This document shows, in pieces, positions 31,640-40,486 of a DNA stretch of 64,000 nucleotides. Under the pieces are notes generated by a model. That model was not told where the DNA came from. It searched no databases and saw only the letters and a list, made by a program, of their open reading frames with translations. The translations under genes were made by a program, and so were the position numbers. The DNA is from Enterobacter sp. JUb54 (GTDB lineage: Bacteria > Pseudomonadota > Gammaproteobacteria > Enterobacterales > Enterobacteriaceae): assembly GCF_014298075.1 (NCBI RefSeq), contig NZ_CP060418.1:2852001-2916000 (forward strand), given 5' to 3'. How positions within the stretch are numbered: the stretch's first letter is position 1; each line of letters starts with the position of its first letter.

Positions 31640-32551
31640 ATGCTGTGGTTCAAAAATTTAATGGTTTACCGTCTCAGCCGCGACATTTCATTGCAGGCTG
31701 AAGAGATGGAAAAACAGCTGGCCGAGCTGACATTTACCCCTTGTGGTAGCCAGGATATGGCGAAAACCGGCTGGGTATCGCCGATGGGATCGCACAGCGA
31801 CGCGCTGACACATACGAACAACGGACAGATCCTGATCTGCGCGCGCAAAGAAGAGAAGATCCTGCCATCGCCGGTGATCAAACAGGCGCTGGAAGCCAAG
31901 ATCCTCAAGCTGGAAGCCGATCAGGGCCGTAAGCTGAAAAAAACGGAAAAAGATTCGCTGAAAGACGAAGTGCTGCATTCTCTGCTGCCCCGCGCTTTTA
32001 GCCGCTTCAGCCAGACCATGATGTGGATCGATACCGTCAACGGGCTGATCATGGTGGATTGTGCCAGCGCGAAGAAAGCAGAAGATACGCTGGCGCTGCT
32101 GCGTAAAACGTTAGGATCGCTGCCGGTGGTTCCGCTGACGCTGGAAAACCCGATCGAGCTGACGCTGACGGAATGGGTCCGTTCCGGTACTGTCGCACAA
32201 GGTTTCCAGCTGCTGGACGAAGCCGAACTGAAAGCGATGCTGGAAGATGGCGGCGTGATCCGCGCCAAGAAGCAGGATCTGGTCAGCGACGAGATCGCGG
32301 TGCACATTGAAGCCGGGAAAGTGGTGACCAAACTGGCGCTCGACTGGCAGCAGCGGATCCAGTTCCTGATGTGTGACGATGCGTCGATCAAGCGTCTGAA
32401 GTTCTGCGACGAACTGCGCGATCAGAATGAAGACATCGACCGGGAAGATTTTGCCCAGCGCTTCGATGCTGACTTTATTCTGATGACCGGCGAACTGGCG
32501 GCCTTGATTCAAAATCTGGTGGAAGGTCTGGGTGGCGAAGCGCAGCGCTAA
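31640..32551 (+). CDS. rdgC: Recombination-associated protein RdgC
   Basis: RdgC is a nucleoid-associated ring-shaped dimer that binds double-stranded DNA and modulates RecA activity. The 303 residues match E. coli from [15 protein letters not shown] to GLGGEAQR. The charged segment [20 protein letters not shown] near residues 87-106 and the hydrophobic core [20 protein letters not shown] are conserved. The ATG at 31640 is used; an upstream in-frame ATG at 31601 is not supported. A terminator hairpin is shared with convergent ppnP. Confidence 0.96.
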   Translation: MLWFKNLMVYRLSRDISLQAEEMEKQLAELTFTPCGSQDMAKTGWVSPMGSHSDALTHTNNGQILICARKEEKILPSPVIKQALEAKILKLEADQGRKLKKTEKDSLKDEVLHSLLPRAFSRFSQTMMWIDTVNGLIMVDCASAKKAEDTLALLRKTLGSLPVVPLTLENPIELTLTEWVRSGTVAQGFQLLDEAELKAMLEDGGVIRAKKQDLVSDEIAVHIEAGKVVTKLALDWQQRIQFLMCDDASIKRLKFCDELRDQNEDIDREDFAQRFDADFILMTGELAALIQNLVEGLGGEAQR

Positions 32552-32585
32552 TCAGCCCTGAGCGCACCCGAAAGATCGGCTAAAA

Positions 32586-32611
32586 CACCTTCCTGCTGCG
32601 GCAGGAAGGTG
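32586..32611 (-). terminator. Terminator between convergent rdgC and ppnP
   Basis: CACCTTCCTGC and GCAGGAAGGTG form a perfect 11-bp stem with a 4-nt loop. On the minus strand it is followed by TTTTAGCC, so it fits ppnP termination best. On the plus strand it would cap rdgC mRNA without a T-run. Confidence 0.75.
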
Positions 32612-32616
32612 AGTCA

Positions 32617-32901
32617 TTACAGATAGCGGCACAGATAAGAGGTTGCTTCAGCCACCTGCAGATGGAACTCGCTGTTGCCCGGAACATTGAATACTTCACC
32701 CGCAGAATAGACTTTCCACTCGGTTTCCCCTGGAAGCAGCACATTCAGCGCACCACTCACCACCGTCATCTCTTCCGGCTGTGCGGTTCCAAAGGTATAT
32801 TCCCCTTCCGCCATCACCCCGACGCTGGCGCGACCGACGCTGCTGCTGGTGAAGCCAATAGATTTCACTTTTCCGTCGAAGTATTCATTACTTTGAAGCA
32901 T
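32617..32901 (-). CDS. ppnP: Pyrimidine/purine nucleoside phosphorylase PpnP
   Basis: PpnP (YaiE) is a small cupin that catalyses phosphorolysis of a range of nucleosides. The 94 residues ([17 protein letters not shown] to TSYLCRYL) match E. coli in length and sequence character, with the cupin stretch [20 protein letters not shown]. The start at 32899-32901 is chosen from the family. It is on the same strand as aroM, 87 bp downstream. Confidence 0.94.
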   Translation of the reverse strand: MLQSNEYFDGKVKSIGFTSSSVGRASVGVMAEGEYTFGTAQPEEMTVVSGALNVLLPGETEWKVYSAGEVFNVPGNSEFHLQVAEATSYLCRYL

Positions 32902-32988
32902 AAACAAGCCCTTATGATCTTTTGTTGAAGCCTCAATATAGGGGGCGCTCCTTGCCCCTGTCACGCAAAATTACGTGCGCGCAGCATG

Positions 32989-33666
32989 TTAAATTAATAG
33001 TTCTGCCGCCAGTCGCGAAACCAGCACATTTGACAGCAAAACCGGGACATTCAGCGCTTTTTGCAATACGTCCCGATGATGCTGATGGTAGCCCAGACAG
33101 TCCAGCACCAGCACATCGGCCCCCTGCTCCAGCAATTCCCGTCCGGCCATCAGCAAATCGCTATCGCTGCCGCCGATCGGGTTGGCTAACGCGTAGTAAG
33201 GTGCGTTTTCCAGCGCCAGCCACTTTTGCTGCTGCATGGGCAACACATCCTCGACCGGCACAATCACCCCGACCTGATGGCCCTCAACGATCGATGCCAC
33301 CAGCGGCGGAATAATCCGCTGCGGTTCCAGTAAAATGGCGTTGCGCGCCGTCAAGCCGCTGAGCATTTCTGAACTCAAAAACAAAATCACGTCATATTCT
33401 TGCCGGTCGAGCATGGCGATCACATGCTTTAAATCCCGCTCGACCTTCTGGCGCGAAACCTCCGCCAGCTGGTTATCATTCAACAGCGTCAGCAGACACT
33501 CGTCGCCGGAATCCACGGCGTAATCTTCCATTACGTCTTCACGTGTCATTTTGCCTAACAGGCTAATATGTGTGATCTGATCTTCCCTGATATGTTCGGT
33601 TAATAGCGGCAGAACTTCTCCTACCGGAACCACGCCAACGCTTAAAATTGCCATCGTTGTACTCAT
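32989..33666 (-). CDS. aroM: AroM family protein
   Basis: A 225-residue protein of unknown function, named for its place in the E. coli aroL-yaiA-aroM operon. It begins [20 protein letters not shown] and contains [34 protein letters not shown] and [13 protein letters not shown], an Asp/Glu-racemase-like arrangement with a conserved Cys. The middle gene yaiA, present in E. coli, is not found here; 306 bp of apparently non-coding DNA replace it. Regulation by TyrR/TrpR via aroL read-through is possible but unproven here. Confidence 0.88.
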   Translation of the reverse strand: MSTTMAILSVGVVPVGEVLPLLTEHIREDQITHISLLGKMTREDVMEDYAVDSGDECLLTLLNDNQLAEVSRQKVERDLKHVIAMLDRQEYDVILFLSSEMLSGLTARNAILLEPQRIIPPLVASIVEGHQVGVIVPVEDVLPMQQQKWLALENAPYYALANPIGGSDSDLLMAGRELLEQGADVLVLDCLGYHQHHRDVLQKALNVPVLLSNVLVSRLAAELLI

Positions 33667-33972
33667 ATCACGTACCTTTTCACCACCACTGCTTCAGCAC
33701 AGGCTTACCGCAAACCACATTCGCCCCCTTGTTGGCTAAAAATCAACCGTTCAGAAGCGTAGCAGCTTACTCCCCATGCGGAGTGTAAAGATTGAGACGC
33801 CTTCAGCGCGTTGCTGAAAAATCCGCGTCTTAGGTATTCATTAACCCTGCTGATGAATGAAAAATGTGACAGATGCCCGGTATTCTGACTGTCAGAAAGG
33901 ATGCCGGGTCTGGAGATAACCAAACAGAGGGAAGCGCTGTCGCCGCGGCGAAGGCCTGTGGTTCGAAATGGC
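33667..33972. other. aroL-aroM gap without recognisable yaiA
   Basis: In E. coli the 63-residue yaiA lies between aroL and aroM. None of its expected start (MPTKPPYPREAY) or body was found on the minus strand here. A compact palindrome TTCTGACTGTCAGAA at 33883-33897, flanked by CCCGG and CCGGG, could be a transcript-end hairpin after aroL. Nothing else was recognised. Confidence 0.5.
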
Positions 33973-34533
33973 TTATTGCTCGCGTGCCGCCTCGGCGCAC
34001 GGAGTCTGCGGGAGAGCAGAGAGCGGGTGCAGCGTCGCCAGAATTTGCCTGACGACCTCATCCGGCGCCGCGGTGGCATCGATAATATGGTGCGCGGTTG
34101 CGCGGTACAGCGCTTCTCGTTGCGCCAGCACTTCACCGACTTCATCACGCACCGGCTTGCCGGTCAGCGTAGGCCGCTGTTCCGCTTTGGGGTACGCTTC
34201 CAGCCTGTCGATCAGCGCCGATACCGAGGCCTGAAGATAAATCACCACGCCGTTTTCCCGCATAAACTGCCGGTTAGCTTCAGCCAGAACAATACCGCCA
34301 CCGGTCGCCACCACCGTTTGTGGCCGGGTGACCGCTTTCAGCGCCTCGGACTCCAGCTCACGAAAACGCGCCCAGCCTTCTTGTTCAACGATAGCCGCGA
34401 CCGTACGCTGTTCACGCTCCTGCAGCGCATGATCGGTATCGGTAAACGGGTAATTACACGCCCGCGCCAGCGCATGGCCGACCGTCGTTTTACCGCAGCC
34501 GCGTGGCCCGATGAGAAAGATTGGCAGTGTCAT
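33973..34533 (-). CDS. aroL: Shikimate kinase II AroL
   Basis: AroL phosphorylates shikimate at O-3 in the common aromatic pathway. The P-loop GPRGCGKTT is at residues 9-17; the shikimate-binding DTDHALQ, the ATGGGIVL loop and the lid-region arginine in QRPTLTGKP are all present. At 186 residues it is about 12 longer than E. coli AroL (174); the extra part is the C-terminal tail with [15 protein letters not shown]. The gene is divergent from the DUF2076 gene. Confidence 0.94.
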   Translation of the reverse strand: MTLPIFLIGPRGCGKTTVGHALARACNYPFTDTDHALQEREQRTVAAIVEQEGWARFRELESEALKAVTRPQTVVATGGGIVLAEANRQFMRENGVVIYLQASVSALIDRLEAYPKAEQRPTLTGKPVRDEVGEVLAQREALYRATAHHIIDATAAPDEVVRQILATLHPLSALPQTPCAEAAREQ

Positions 34534-34869
34534 TACCGAAGACCCCCTGGTTCCGCGTTTTGGCGGGAAAATGAATGCGAAAAGTCAGCCATGATACCTG
34601 CAAAATCGCCCAACCATAACCGTAAAATAAACGTTACGTTAAAATAACACACTCCTTTCAGCGCTCATGGCGAAAGGATTTGACGTGTAAACCTATCATT
34701 GCATTATGTGTTATTCCATATTTACTTGCTGTTGCGGATTATTTTTCCGCCGTTAGCTGGCGTAAACGGTAACACATTTATGCACAGCTTTACGCAACAA
34801 CATATTTACAGCATGGGTCATTCGGACGCACTCTGACGCTAAACGACCAGTATGACAGAGGAAAGTACC
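34534..34869. promoter_or_regulatory. aroL / DUF2076 divergent control region
   Basis: This 336-bp region contains no gene. CGTAAAATAAACGTTACG at 34621-34638 resembles a TYR box (TGTAAA-N6-TTTACA) in its left half and partly in its right half, 88-105 bp before the aroL start. A TGTAAA half-site also occurs at 34685-34690. E. coli aroL is repressed by TyrR and TrpR, so TyrR control is expected. The box matches are imperfect and the assignment is tentative. Confidence 0.4.
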
Positions 34870-35553
34870 ATGCAATCTGAAGAACAACGCCTTATCGATG
34901 GACTGTTTTCCCGCCTCAAAGAGGCCGGGACGCAGAGCGCAGCGCGCGATGCCAGCGCCGAGGAGCGGATTGCGCAACACCTGAAAGAGCAGCCTGCCGC
35001 CCCCTATTACATGGCGCAAACCATCCTGATTCAGGAAGCAGCGATTAAGCAGCTCAATGACCGTATCCAGGCGCTGGATAGCCAGGTGAGCCAGCTGCAG
35101 GCGGCCAAACCGAGCAGCGGCGGCTTCCTCGCCGGCCTGTTTGGCGGCAGCCAGAGCCGCGTAGCGGACCCGATTCCCGGTGCGGAACAGTATGGCCGCC
35201 CGCAGGCGCAATATGCCCCGCAGATGCCACAGCAAAACGTCGCCGCGCAGGCGGCACGTAGCGGCGGTGGCGGCTTTATGGCCGGGGCGCTGCAAACGGC
35301 AGCGGGTGTGGCCGGCGGCGTAGTGTTGGGTAACATGCTGACCAATATGTTCAGCGGCTCCCATCCGCAGGAGATCGTCAATATTATCGAAGAGAATCCG
35401 CAGCCCGATCTCAGCCAGACCCAGGACGCGGCCGATCCGTTCCGCCAGGAGGATAATCAGTTCCTCGCGGACAACAACACCTACGACGATGATTTCGACG
35501 CCGGTTTCGGCAACGACAACGATTTCAGCGGCGATGACGACAGCTGGGTTTAA
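34870..35553 (+). CDS. DUF2076 domain protein
   Basis: A 227-residue protein of unknown function. Residues 1-85 are helical and start [20 protein letters not shown]; a coiled-coil-like stretch [20 protein letters not shown] follows. A Gly/Gln/Pro-rich linker (about 95-150) leads to a hydrophobic glycine-rich segment [20 protein letters not shown] near 143-162, which might enter a membrane. The tail is strongly acidic, ending DDDSWV. No signal peptide is seen. It is absent from this place in E. coli, where yaiI and aroL are adjacent. Its stop codon region overlaps that of convergent yaiI by 4 bp. Confidence 0.85.
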   Translation: MQSEEQRLIDGLFSRLKEAGTQSAARDASAEERIAQHLKEQPAAPYYMAQTILIQEAAIKQLNDRIQALDSQVSQLQAAKPSSGGFLAGLFGGSQSRVADPIPGAEQYGRPQAQYAPQMPQQNVAAQAARSGGGGFMAGALQTAAGVAGGVVLGNMLTNMFSGSHPQEIVNIIEENPQPDLSQTQDAADPFRQEDNQFLADNNTYDDDFDAGFGNDNDFSGDDDSWV

Positions 35554-36008
35554 CCCTGCTCGCGTTTCGTCTCTAACAACCACTTCTCCAGCGCGGCGGC
35601 AAATTGCTGCCGGTCGCGCTGCGATAAACTATCCGGGCCGCCGGTTTGCACGCCGCTGGCCCGCATGGTTTCCATAAAATCACGCATCGTCAGGCGCTCA
35701 CGAATCGTCGCTTCACTGTAGCGCTCACCGCGCGGATTCAGCGCCGCCCCCCCTTTGGCCAGCACTTCCGCCGCCAGCGGAATATCCGCAGTAATCACCA
35801 GGTCGCCCGGTTCACACAGCCGAACGATTTCGTTATCGGCCACATCAAATCCCTGCGGCACGCGCATCGTGCGGATCACCCGCGATGGCGGTACCCGTAG
35901 CGTCTGGTTAGCGACCAGCGTCATCGGGGTTTGTGTACGCTCCGCCGCGCGGAACAATATTTCTTTAATGACGTTCGGACACGCGTCCGCATCAACCCAA
36001 ATAGCCAT
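35550..36008 (-). CDS. yaiI: UPF0178 protein YaiI (DUF188, PIN-like)
   Basis: A 152-residue protein matching E. coli Yai[21 protein letters not shown] carries the conserved acidic pair of the PIN-like fold, followed by [13 protein letters not shown] and LNPRGERY and the [16 protein letters not shown] motif. PIN-like folds are often nucleases, but no activity is established for this family to my knowledge. The start at 36006-36008 fits the family. It is divergent from proC. Confidence 0.92.
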   Translation of the reverse strand: MAIWVDADACPNVIKEILFRAAERTQTPMTLVANQTLRVPPSRVIRTMRVPQGFDVADNEIVRLCEPGDLVITADIPLAAEVLAKGGAALNPRGERYSEATIRERLTMRDFMETMRASGVQTGGPDSLSQRDRQQFAAALEKWLLETKREQG

Positions 36009-36124
36009 GTCGGCTCCTGTCGATGAAAAGTGAGTGATCATTGTCACCTGCTTTTGTCTCCCAGAAAAGCGCCAGAGTGATAAGCTAGATAGCTAACGAT
36101 GAACTAAGCAAAAGAGGAACGGTG

Positions 36125-36934
36125 ATGGAGAAGAAAATTGGCTTTATCGGCTGCGGGAATATGGGTAAAGCCATTCTGGGCGGTTTGATCGCAAGCGGGC
36201 AGGTACAGCCGGGGCAAATTTGGGTCTATACCCCATCGCCGGACAAAGTGGCGGCCCTGCACGATCAGTACGGCATCAATGCCGCTCAGAGTGCCCAGGA
36301 AGTGGCCCAGGTAGCAGATATTGTCTTCGGTGCGGTCAAGCCGGGGATCATGATTAAAGTGCTGAGCGAGGTCGCCTCAAGCCTCAATAAAGACTCGCTG
36401 ATTATCTCTATTGCCGCCGGTGTGACGCTCGATCAACTGGCACGAGCGCTGGGTCACGACCGTAAGATCGTCCGCGCCATGCCTAACACGCCGTCGCTGG
36501 TCAACGCCGGGATGACCTCCGTCACCCCTAACGCGCTGGTCACCAGCGAAGAGATCGCTGAAGCGCTGACGATTTTCCGCTGCTTTGGTCAGGCAGAGAT
36601 TATTGCCGAACCGATGATCCACCCGGTGGTGGGCGTCAGCGGCTCTGCGCCAGCCTACGTCTTTATGTTTATCGAAGCGATGGCGGATGCCGCTGTCCTC
36701 GGCGGTATGCCGCGCGCCCAGGCGTACAAATTCGCCGCTCAGGCGGTGATGGGCTCGGCCAAAATGGTGCTCGAAAGCGGAGAACATCCGGGGACGCTGA
36801 AAGATATGGTCTGCTCGCCTGGCGGTACCACCATCGAAGCGGTGCGGGTGCTGGAAGAGAAAGGTTTCCGTTCTGCGGTGATCGAAGCGATGGTCAAATG
36901 CATGGAAAAATCAGAAAAACTGAGCCGTTCCTGA
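36125..36934 (+). CDS. proC: Pyrroline-5-carboxylate reductase ProC
   Basis: ProC reduces 1-pyrroline-5-carboxylate to proline with NAD(P)H, the last step of proline synthesis. The 269-residue protein begins MEKKIGFIGCGNMGKAILGG, a Rossmann fold with GxGxxG. It contains VRAMPNTPSLVNAGMTSV and the C-terminal dimer domain with HPGTLKDMVCSPGGTTIEAV. ATG at 36125 is preferred to the immediately preceding GTG, with GAGGAA upstream. Confidence 0.97.
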   Translation: MEKKIGFIGCGNMGKAILGGLIASGQVQPGQIWVYTPSPDKVAALHDQYGINAAQSAQEVAQVADIVFGAVKPGIMIKVLSEVASSLNKDSLIISIAAGVTLDQLARALGHDRKIVRAMPNTPSLVNAGMTSVTPNALVTSEEIAEALTIFRCFGQAEIIAEPMIHPVVGVSGSAPAYVFMFIEAMADAAVLGGMPRAQAYKFAAQAVMGSAKMVLESGEHPGTLKDMVCSPGGTTIEAVRVLEEKGFRSAVIEAMVKCMEKSEKLSRS

Positions 36935-36949
36935 TCCCTGTCGCCATAT

Positions 36950-36972
36950 CGGGTGAGGCCAGGCCTCACCCG
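36950..36972 (+). terminator. Bidirectional terminator between proC and psiF
   Basis: CGGGTGAGGCC and GGCCTCACCCG are separated by one base, a near-continuous 23-bp palindrome, followed on the plus strand by TTTACG. It serves convergent proC and psiF. Confidence 0.75.
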
Positions 36973-37003
36973 TTTACGTACGGTTATTGCTGTCTCAGCC
37001 GCA

Positions 37004-37324
37004 TCAGACCTGTTTTTTCAGGCAGGCGCTCATAAACTTATTACGATCGTCCCCTTTCAGAGACTGCTGGGTTGCCTGCGAGTTGCACTCGCCCATTTTT
37101 TGCTGCTGAGGCGTCAACGCTTTACCGTCCTTCGCCGGCGCGTCTTTCTTCAGACACTGGCTCATAAACGTTTTACGCTCATCACCCTTCAACGCTTTCG
37201 ATGAGGCCTCTTTATTACAGACCGTCATTTTTTGCTGCTGGGGCGTTTGCGTTTTTTCCGCGGCACTCACCGCTGTTACAAAGATCAAACCAAAAAGTAG
37301 GGTTACAAGAAATGTTATTTTCAT
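37004..37324 (-). CDS. psiF: Phosphate-starvation-inducible protein PsiF
   Basis: A 106-residue secreted protein of unknown function, under PhoB control in E. coli. A signal peptide (MKITFLVTLLFGLIFVTAVSA) is followed by two copies of the PsiF repeat, each of the form QQQKM..CN..A....LKGD.R..FMS.CLKK. The two copies carry paired cysteines, probably disulfide-linked. It is 91 bp downstream of phoA on the same strand, as in E. coli. Confidence 0.94.
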   Translation of the reverse strand: MKITFLVTLLFGLIFVTAVSAAEKTQTPQQQKMTVCNKEASSKALKGDERKTFMSQCLKKDAPAKDGKALTPQQQKMGECNSQATQQSLKGDDRNKFMSACLKKQV

Positions 37325-37415
37325 TACACCATCCTTCTGTCAGTCAATCTCTGTAAGTCTGGTCGCTGATGACAAAAATACCAGCCGATAACGACAATTC
37401 GCTACCGGCATGGGG

Positions 37416-38837
37416 TTATTTCAGGCCCAGCGCGTCCTTCATGGTGTAGAACAGATCGGTCTGATCGGTTAAGCCCACCACGTTTGCCGCATGAGGACCA
37501 TAGGCGGCAATGCGCAGCTGCGTGCCGGTATGTTCCATCGAGGCTTCTTCAGAGTTGCCGTAGCTCATGACCATCACCGCACCGTCTTTGGTGGTTAAGG
37601 CCTGGGTCAGGCCCGGTGCTTTGGTATCTGCCGGGATAATCTGGCTGGCGTGGGCGTGGTCAGCGGTGACGATAACCAGCGTGTTGCCCTCTTTTTTGGC
37701 AAACTCCAGCGCTTTTTGTACCGCTTCGTCCAGGTCAACGGTTTCGCCGATCTGGCCGCACGGATTCGCCGCATGGTCCTGTTTGTCGATAGAGGCGCCT
37801 TCCACCTGCAGGAAGAATCCTTTCTCGTTAGTGCTCAGCAGATCGATCGCTTTTTCAGTCATCTGCGCCAGCGTCGGAACGGAGGCATCGCGTTTGTCGT
37901 TTGGCGTACAGGTCACCGCAGGCTTATCGATATTGCCGTGGAAGGAGGCTTTCGGCCCTTCCCAACGTACTGGCATGTTGCCATCCGAGAACAGGCCCAG
38001 CAGCGGTTTGTCCTGGTTTGCTTCACGCACGGCGGCCAGAGAGCTGGCGTCGGTGACCATCTGGTAGCCACGGGCGACGGCCTGGTCGTGCAGCGTTTTG
38101 CCCTGCCATTCGCCGGCGGTTGCCGTTTCTGCGAAGGTTTTGGCCCCGCCGCCTAAAGTGACATCGGCGCGGGCATTAAGCAGCTGTTCAGTGATTGAGC
38201 CTTTCCCGCCCTTCTCCAGCGCGTTGCTGGCGCATTTTTCACTGGTCACGCTCGGGCCGTAGCATTTCCGCGAGGTGACATGGGCGACCAGCGCGGCAGG
38301 TGTGGCGTCCTGCAATTCTGCGGTGGAGACGTTACCGGTCGCCAGGCCAGCGGCTTTGGCCATCTCGAGGATCGTCGGGTGATCTTTTTCATGGATATCA
38401 ACCCCCAGCGCGCCATTGTAGCTTTTCACGCCGGTGGTCCAGGCGGTGGCGGATGCTGCAGAGTCAGTCACGTAATCCGGTTTGCCGGTTTTCTTGTCCA
38501 GCGAATAGTGGGTGTACTGGCCGGTTAACGGCAGAGCATCAATCCCTTTAAAGAAGCCGCCTGCACCTTCGGCATAGTTGCGCGCGGCGGTAATTTCTGA
38601 ATCGCCCATACCGTCGCCAATCAGCAGAATAATATTTTTCGCCGGCCGGTTGATTAACGAGGCCTGCAGTGCGGCGGTCTGATCGCCGCTTAAACGACGA
38701 GCGCCGCCGGGCGTGGTGATATCACCCTGCGCGGCACGATTTTCCAGAACCGGGGCTGCAGTTGTTTCTGCATGAATAGCCGTGGTGCCCAGCAGAGGTA
38801 ACAGGGCAATAAATAGGGCACTTAATTTCAATTTCAC
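37416..38837 (-). CDS. phoA: Alkaline phosphatase PhoA
   Basis: PhoA is the periplasmic zinc/magnesium phosphomonoesterase that releases phosphate from organic esters under starvation. The 473-residue precursor has a signal peptide ending TTAIHA. Active-site motifs are [19 protein letters not shown], the nucleophilic serine in [11 protein letters not shown], the metal-site [27 protein letters not shown] and EHTGTQLRI. The GTG at 38835-38837 is chosen because GGAG lies 8-9 bp upstream and it yields a normal signal peptide; an in-frame ATG at 38852 has no ribosome binding site. A Pho box lies upstream. Confidence 0.95.
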   Translation of the reverse strand: MKLKLSALFIALLPLLGTTAIHAETTAAPVLENRAAQGDITTPGGARRLSGDQTAALQASLINRPAKNIILLIGDGMGDSEITAARNYAEGAGGFFKGIDALPLTGQYTHYSLDKKTGKPDYVTDSAASATAWTTGVKSYNGALGVDIHEKDHPTILEMAKAAGLATGNVSTAELQDATPAALVAHVTSRKCYGPSVTSEKCASNALEKGGKGSITEQLLNARADVTLGGGAKTFAETATAGEWQGKTLHDQAVARGYQMVTDASSLAAVREANQDKPLLGLFSDGNMPVRWEGPKASFHGNIDKPAVTCTPNDKRDASVPTLAQMTEKAIDLLSTNEKGFFLQVEGASIDKQDHAANPCGQIGETVDLDEAVQKALEFAKKEGNTLVIVTADHAHASQIIPADTKAPGLTQALTTKDGAVMVMSYGNSEEASMEHTGTQLRIAAYGPHAANVVGLTDQTDLFYTMKDALGLK

Positions 38838-38899
38838 GTTGGTCTTCTCCATGTAAAAATACTCAAAAATCAAAACGAAGAAGACTTTATAAAAGTGAT

Positions 38900-38917
38900 G
38901 TGACAGTAAAATGACGG
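38900..38917 (-). promoter_or_regulatory. Pho box of phoA
   Basis: On the minus strand CCGTCATTTTACTGTCAC fits the Pho box pattern: TGTCA-like repeats 11 bp apart with an AT-rich spacer. It lies 63-80 bp upstream of the GTG start. The outer half-sites GTCA and CTGTCAC fit well, while the spacer differs from the consensus. Confidence 0.75.
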
Positions 38918-38939
38918 CATCCGTGTCCGCTCAAAAGAA

Positions 38940-39200
38940 CTAGCTACGCGGATGCCGCAACAGCTTTTTTATATATTGCTGCAACCGCTGAGCATCGCGA
39001 TCGTCCACCAGCGGGCCGGGGCTGGCCTGGGCGATAGCGTCCTCAATATCATTAATTAATGCCTGCTGCTTGTCCTGTGCCATATGGCGCAGTAACGCCG
39101 TCACGACAACTTCAAGCGCCTCAACCTGCACCGTCAGTTCCTTTGCCTCTTCTTCCTTTTGAGCCAGATTCACCAGTAGTTCGGCAATGAGATTCTTCAC
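38940..39200 (-). CDS. iraP: RpoS stabilisation anti-adaptor IraP
   Basis: IraP binds RssB and blocks ClpXP degradation of the stationary-phase sigma factor RpoS, notably during phosphate starvation. The 86 residues ([20 protein letters not shown] to KKLLRHPRS) match E. coli IraP in length and N-terminal pattern, with an amphipathic helix-coil plan. It lies just upstream of phoA on the same strand, as in E. coli. Confidence 0.9.
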   Translation of the reverse strand: MKNLIAELLVNLAQKEEEAKELTVQVEALEVVVTALLRHMAQDKQQALINDIEDAIAQASPGPLVDDRDAQRLQQYIKKLLRHPRS

Positions 39201-39428
39201 AGCACGGTATCCTTATGCGAGTTCCATTATTCGCTAGTTATGTCATACATCCGCCGGTGGATACCAGTATTATTTTTTAAAAATGATTCCTCATCCCACA
39301 CAATAATAAGCGAAACGTTTTGCTCTTTCGGTGAAGCACCAGGAATAAACGCAATACCCGAGAAATACGTTTCATAAAAAAATTTCAATAGATAATAATA
39401 AAAAAATATATTGCGATTTCATTGGTAA

Positions 39429-40421
39429 TTATAACGTATCGCCATAATAAATCTGGTAAGCCATATTCACGCTAGCTGCCGCGTCTTTACCGGCAAGCCG
39501 GGCAAGGAGTATTTCACTCGCCGTTTTACCAATGTCATAACGCGGAGTAATGACGCTGGCAATTTTTTGCAGGCGCGCGCGACCAATTTCCAGCCCGTGG
39601 AAACCGGCAATCGCTATCTTCTCAGGGACGGCAATGCCCTGCGCCTGACACTCCAGCAGCACGCCGACCGCCAGATCGTCATTGGTACAAAAAATAGCGT
39701 CAATATCCGGGTGCGAGCGCTGCATTTGCAGAAACATCTGGCGCCCCAGCGCCACCGACGAGATGCTGCGCGGTGTGATGTGATATGCCTTCAGACCATA
39801 GGCCGCCACGGCGCGTTCGGTGCCGCGAAAACGGCTCACATCACGAGGGTCGTCCATCGAACCAAAAAAGGCGATTTGTCGTTTACCGCTGTCGAGGAAC
39901 GCGTTGGTCATATCCCAGCCGGCCTTCTCGTTATCGAACCCGACCTGAATATCGAGGGGCTGCCCGCCGATATCCATCAGCTCCGCCACCGGGATCCCGC
40001 TGGCGCGGACATACTGAATCATGCGATCGCTGTGCTGCGTACCGGTCAGAATCAGCCCGTCAATGTTGTAAGAGAGCAAATTGAGCACTTCGCGCTCTTC
40101 GCGCTGCGGGTCATAACCGTAGTTGGCAATCAGGGTCTGATACTGGTGGGCGGACGTGACGGATTCAATCCCGGCGAGGACATCGGCGAAAATCTGATTA
40201 CGGAAGGACGGGATCAGCACGCCTATCGTTTTACTGCGCGCATTGAGTAAAATTTCCGGCGCCCGGTTAGGGATATAGTTGTGCTCTTCCATGATCTTCG
40301 CAATCAGCTCGCGGCTGCGCTGCGACACCTGGCCCGGGTCACGTAAATAACGGCTGACCGTCATTTTATTCAGTCCGGCCAGGTTGGCGATATCCTGCAA
40401 TGTCATCCGGTTGTTTTTCAT
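39429..40421 (-). CDS. LacI-family regulator, IdnR/GntR-like
   Basis: A 330-residue regulator. The N-terminal helix-turn-helix MTLQDIANLAGLNKMTVSRY is followed by the hinge helix region NYIPNRAPEILLNARSKTIG and a periplasmic-binding-like effector domain (about 62-330) with LSYNIDGLILTGTQHSDR and AGFHGLEIGRARLQKIASVI. It resembles E. coli IdnR through the whole length, ending YQIYYGDTL. It probably senses a sugar acid related to gluconate, idonate or 5-ketogluconate (inference). It is the last gene of a module with an MFS carrier and an IdnO-like reductase. A 12-bp inverted repeat covers its ribosome binding site. Confidence 0.88.
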   Translation of the reverse strand: MKNNRMTLQDIANLAGLNKMTVSRYLRDPGQVSQRSRELIAKIMEEHNYIPNRAPEILLNARSKTIGVLIPSFRNQIFADVLAGIESVTSAHQYQTLIANYGYDPQREEREVLNLLSYNIDGLILTGTQHSDRMIQYVRASGIPVAELMDIGGQPLDIQVGFDNEKAGWDMTNAFLDSGKRQIAFFGSMDDPRDVSRFRGTERAVAAYGLKAYHITPRSISSVALGRQMFLQMQRSHPDIDAIFCTNDDLAVGVLLECQAQGIAVPEKIAIAGFHGLEIGRARLQKIASVITPRYDIGKTASEILLARLAGKDAAASVNMAYQIYYGDTL

Positions 40422-40423
40422 CG

Positions 40424-40463
40424 GGTTCTCTGCGACAAACGACTCATATGCTCGCAGAGAACC
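40424..40463 (-). promoter_or_regulatory. 12-bp inverted repeat covering the ribosome binding site of the IdnR-like gene
   Basis: GGTTCTCTGCGA (40424-40435) and TCGCAGAGAACC (40452-40463) are exact inverted repeats with a 16-bp loop. The proximal arm contains AGAGAA, the only plausible Shine-Dalgarno, 2 bases from the arm's end and just before the ATG. No T-tract follows, so it is not a normal terminator. It could be an mRNA hairpin that limits regulator translation, or an operator. Confidence 0.6.
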
Positions 40464-40486
40464 TTACCACAGGCGCTTCGTGTCTG

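Noticed and set aside
33705-34148. Open frame of 147 codons overlapping the end of aroL
   Set aside because: It covers coding sequence of aroL in another frame; the non-overlapping part shows no similarity to yaiA.
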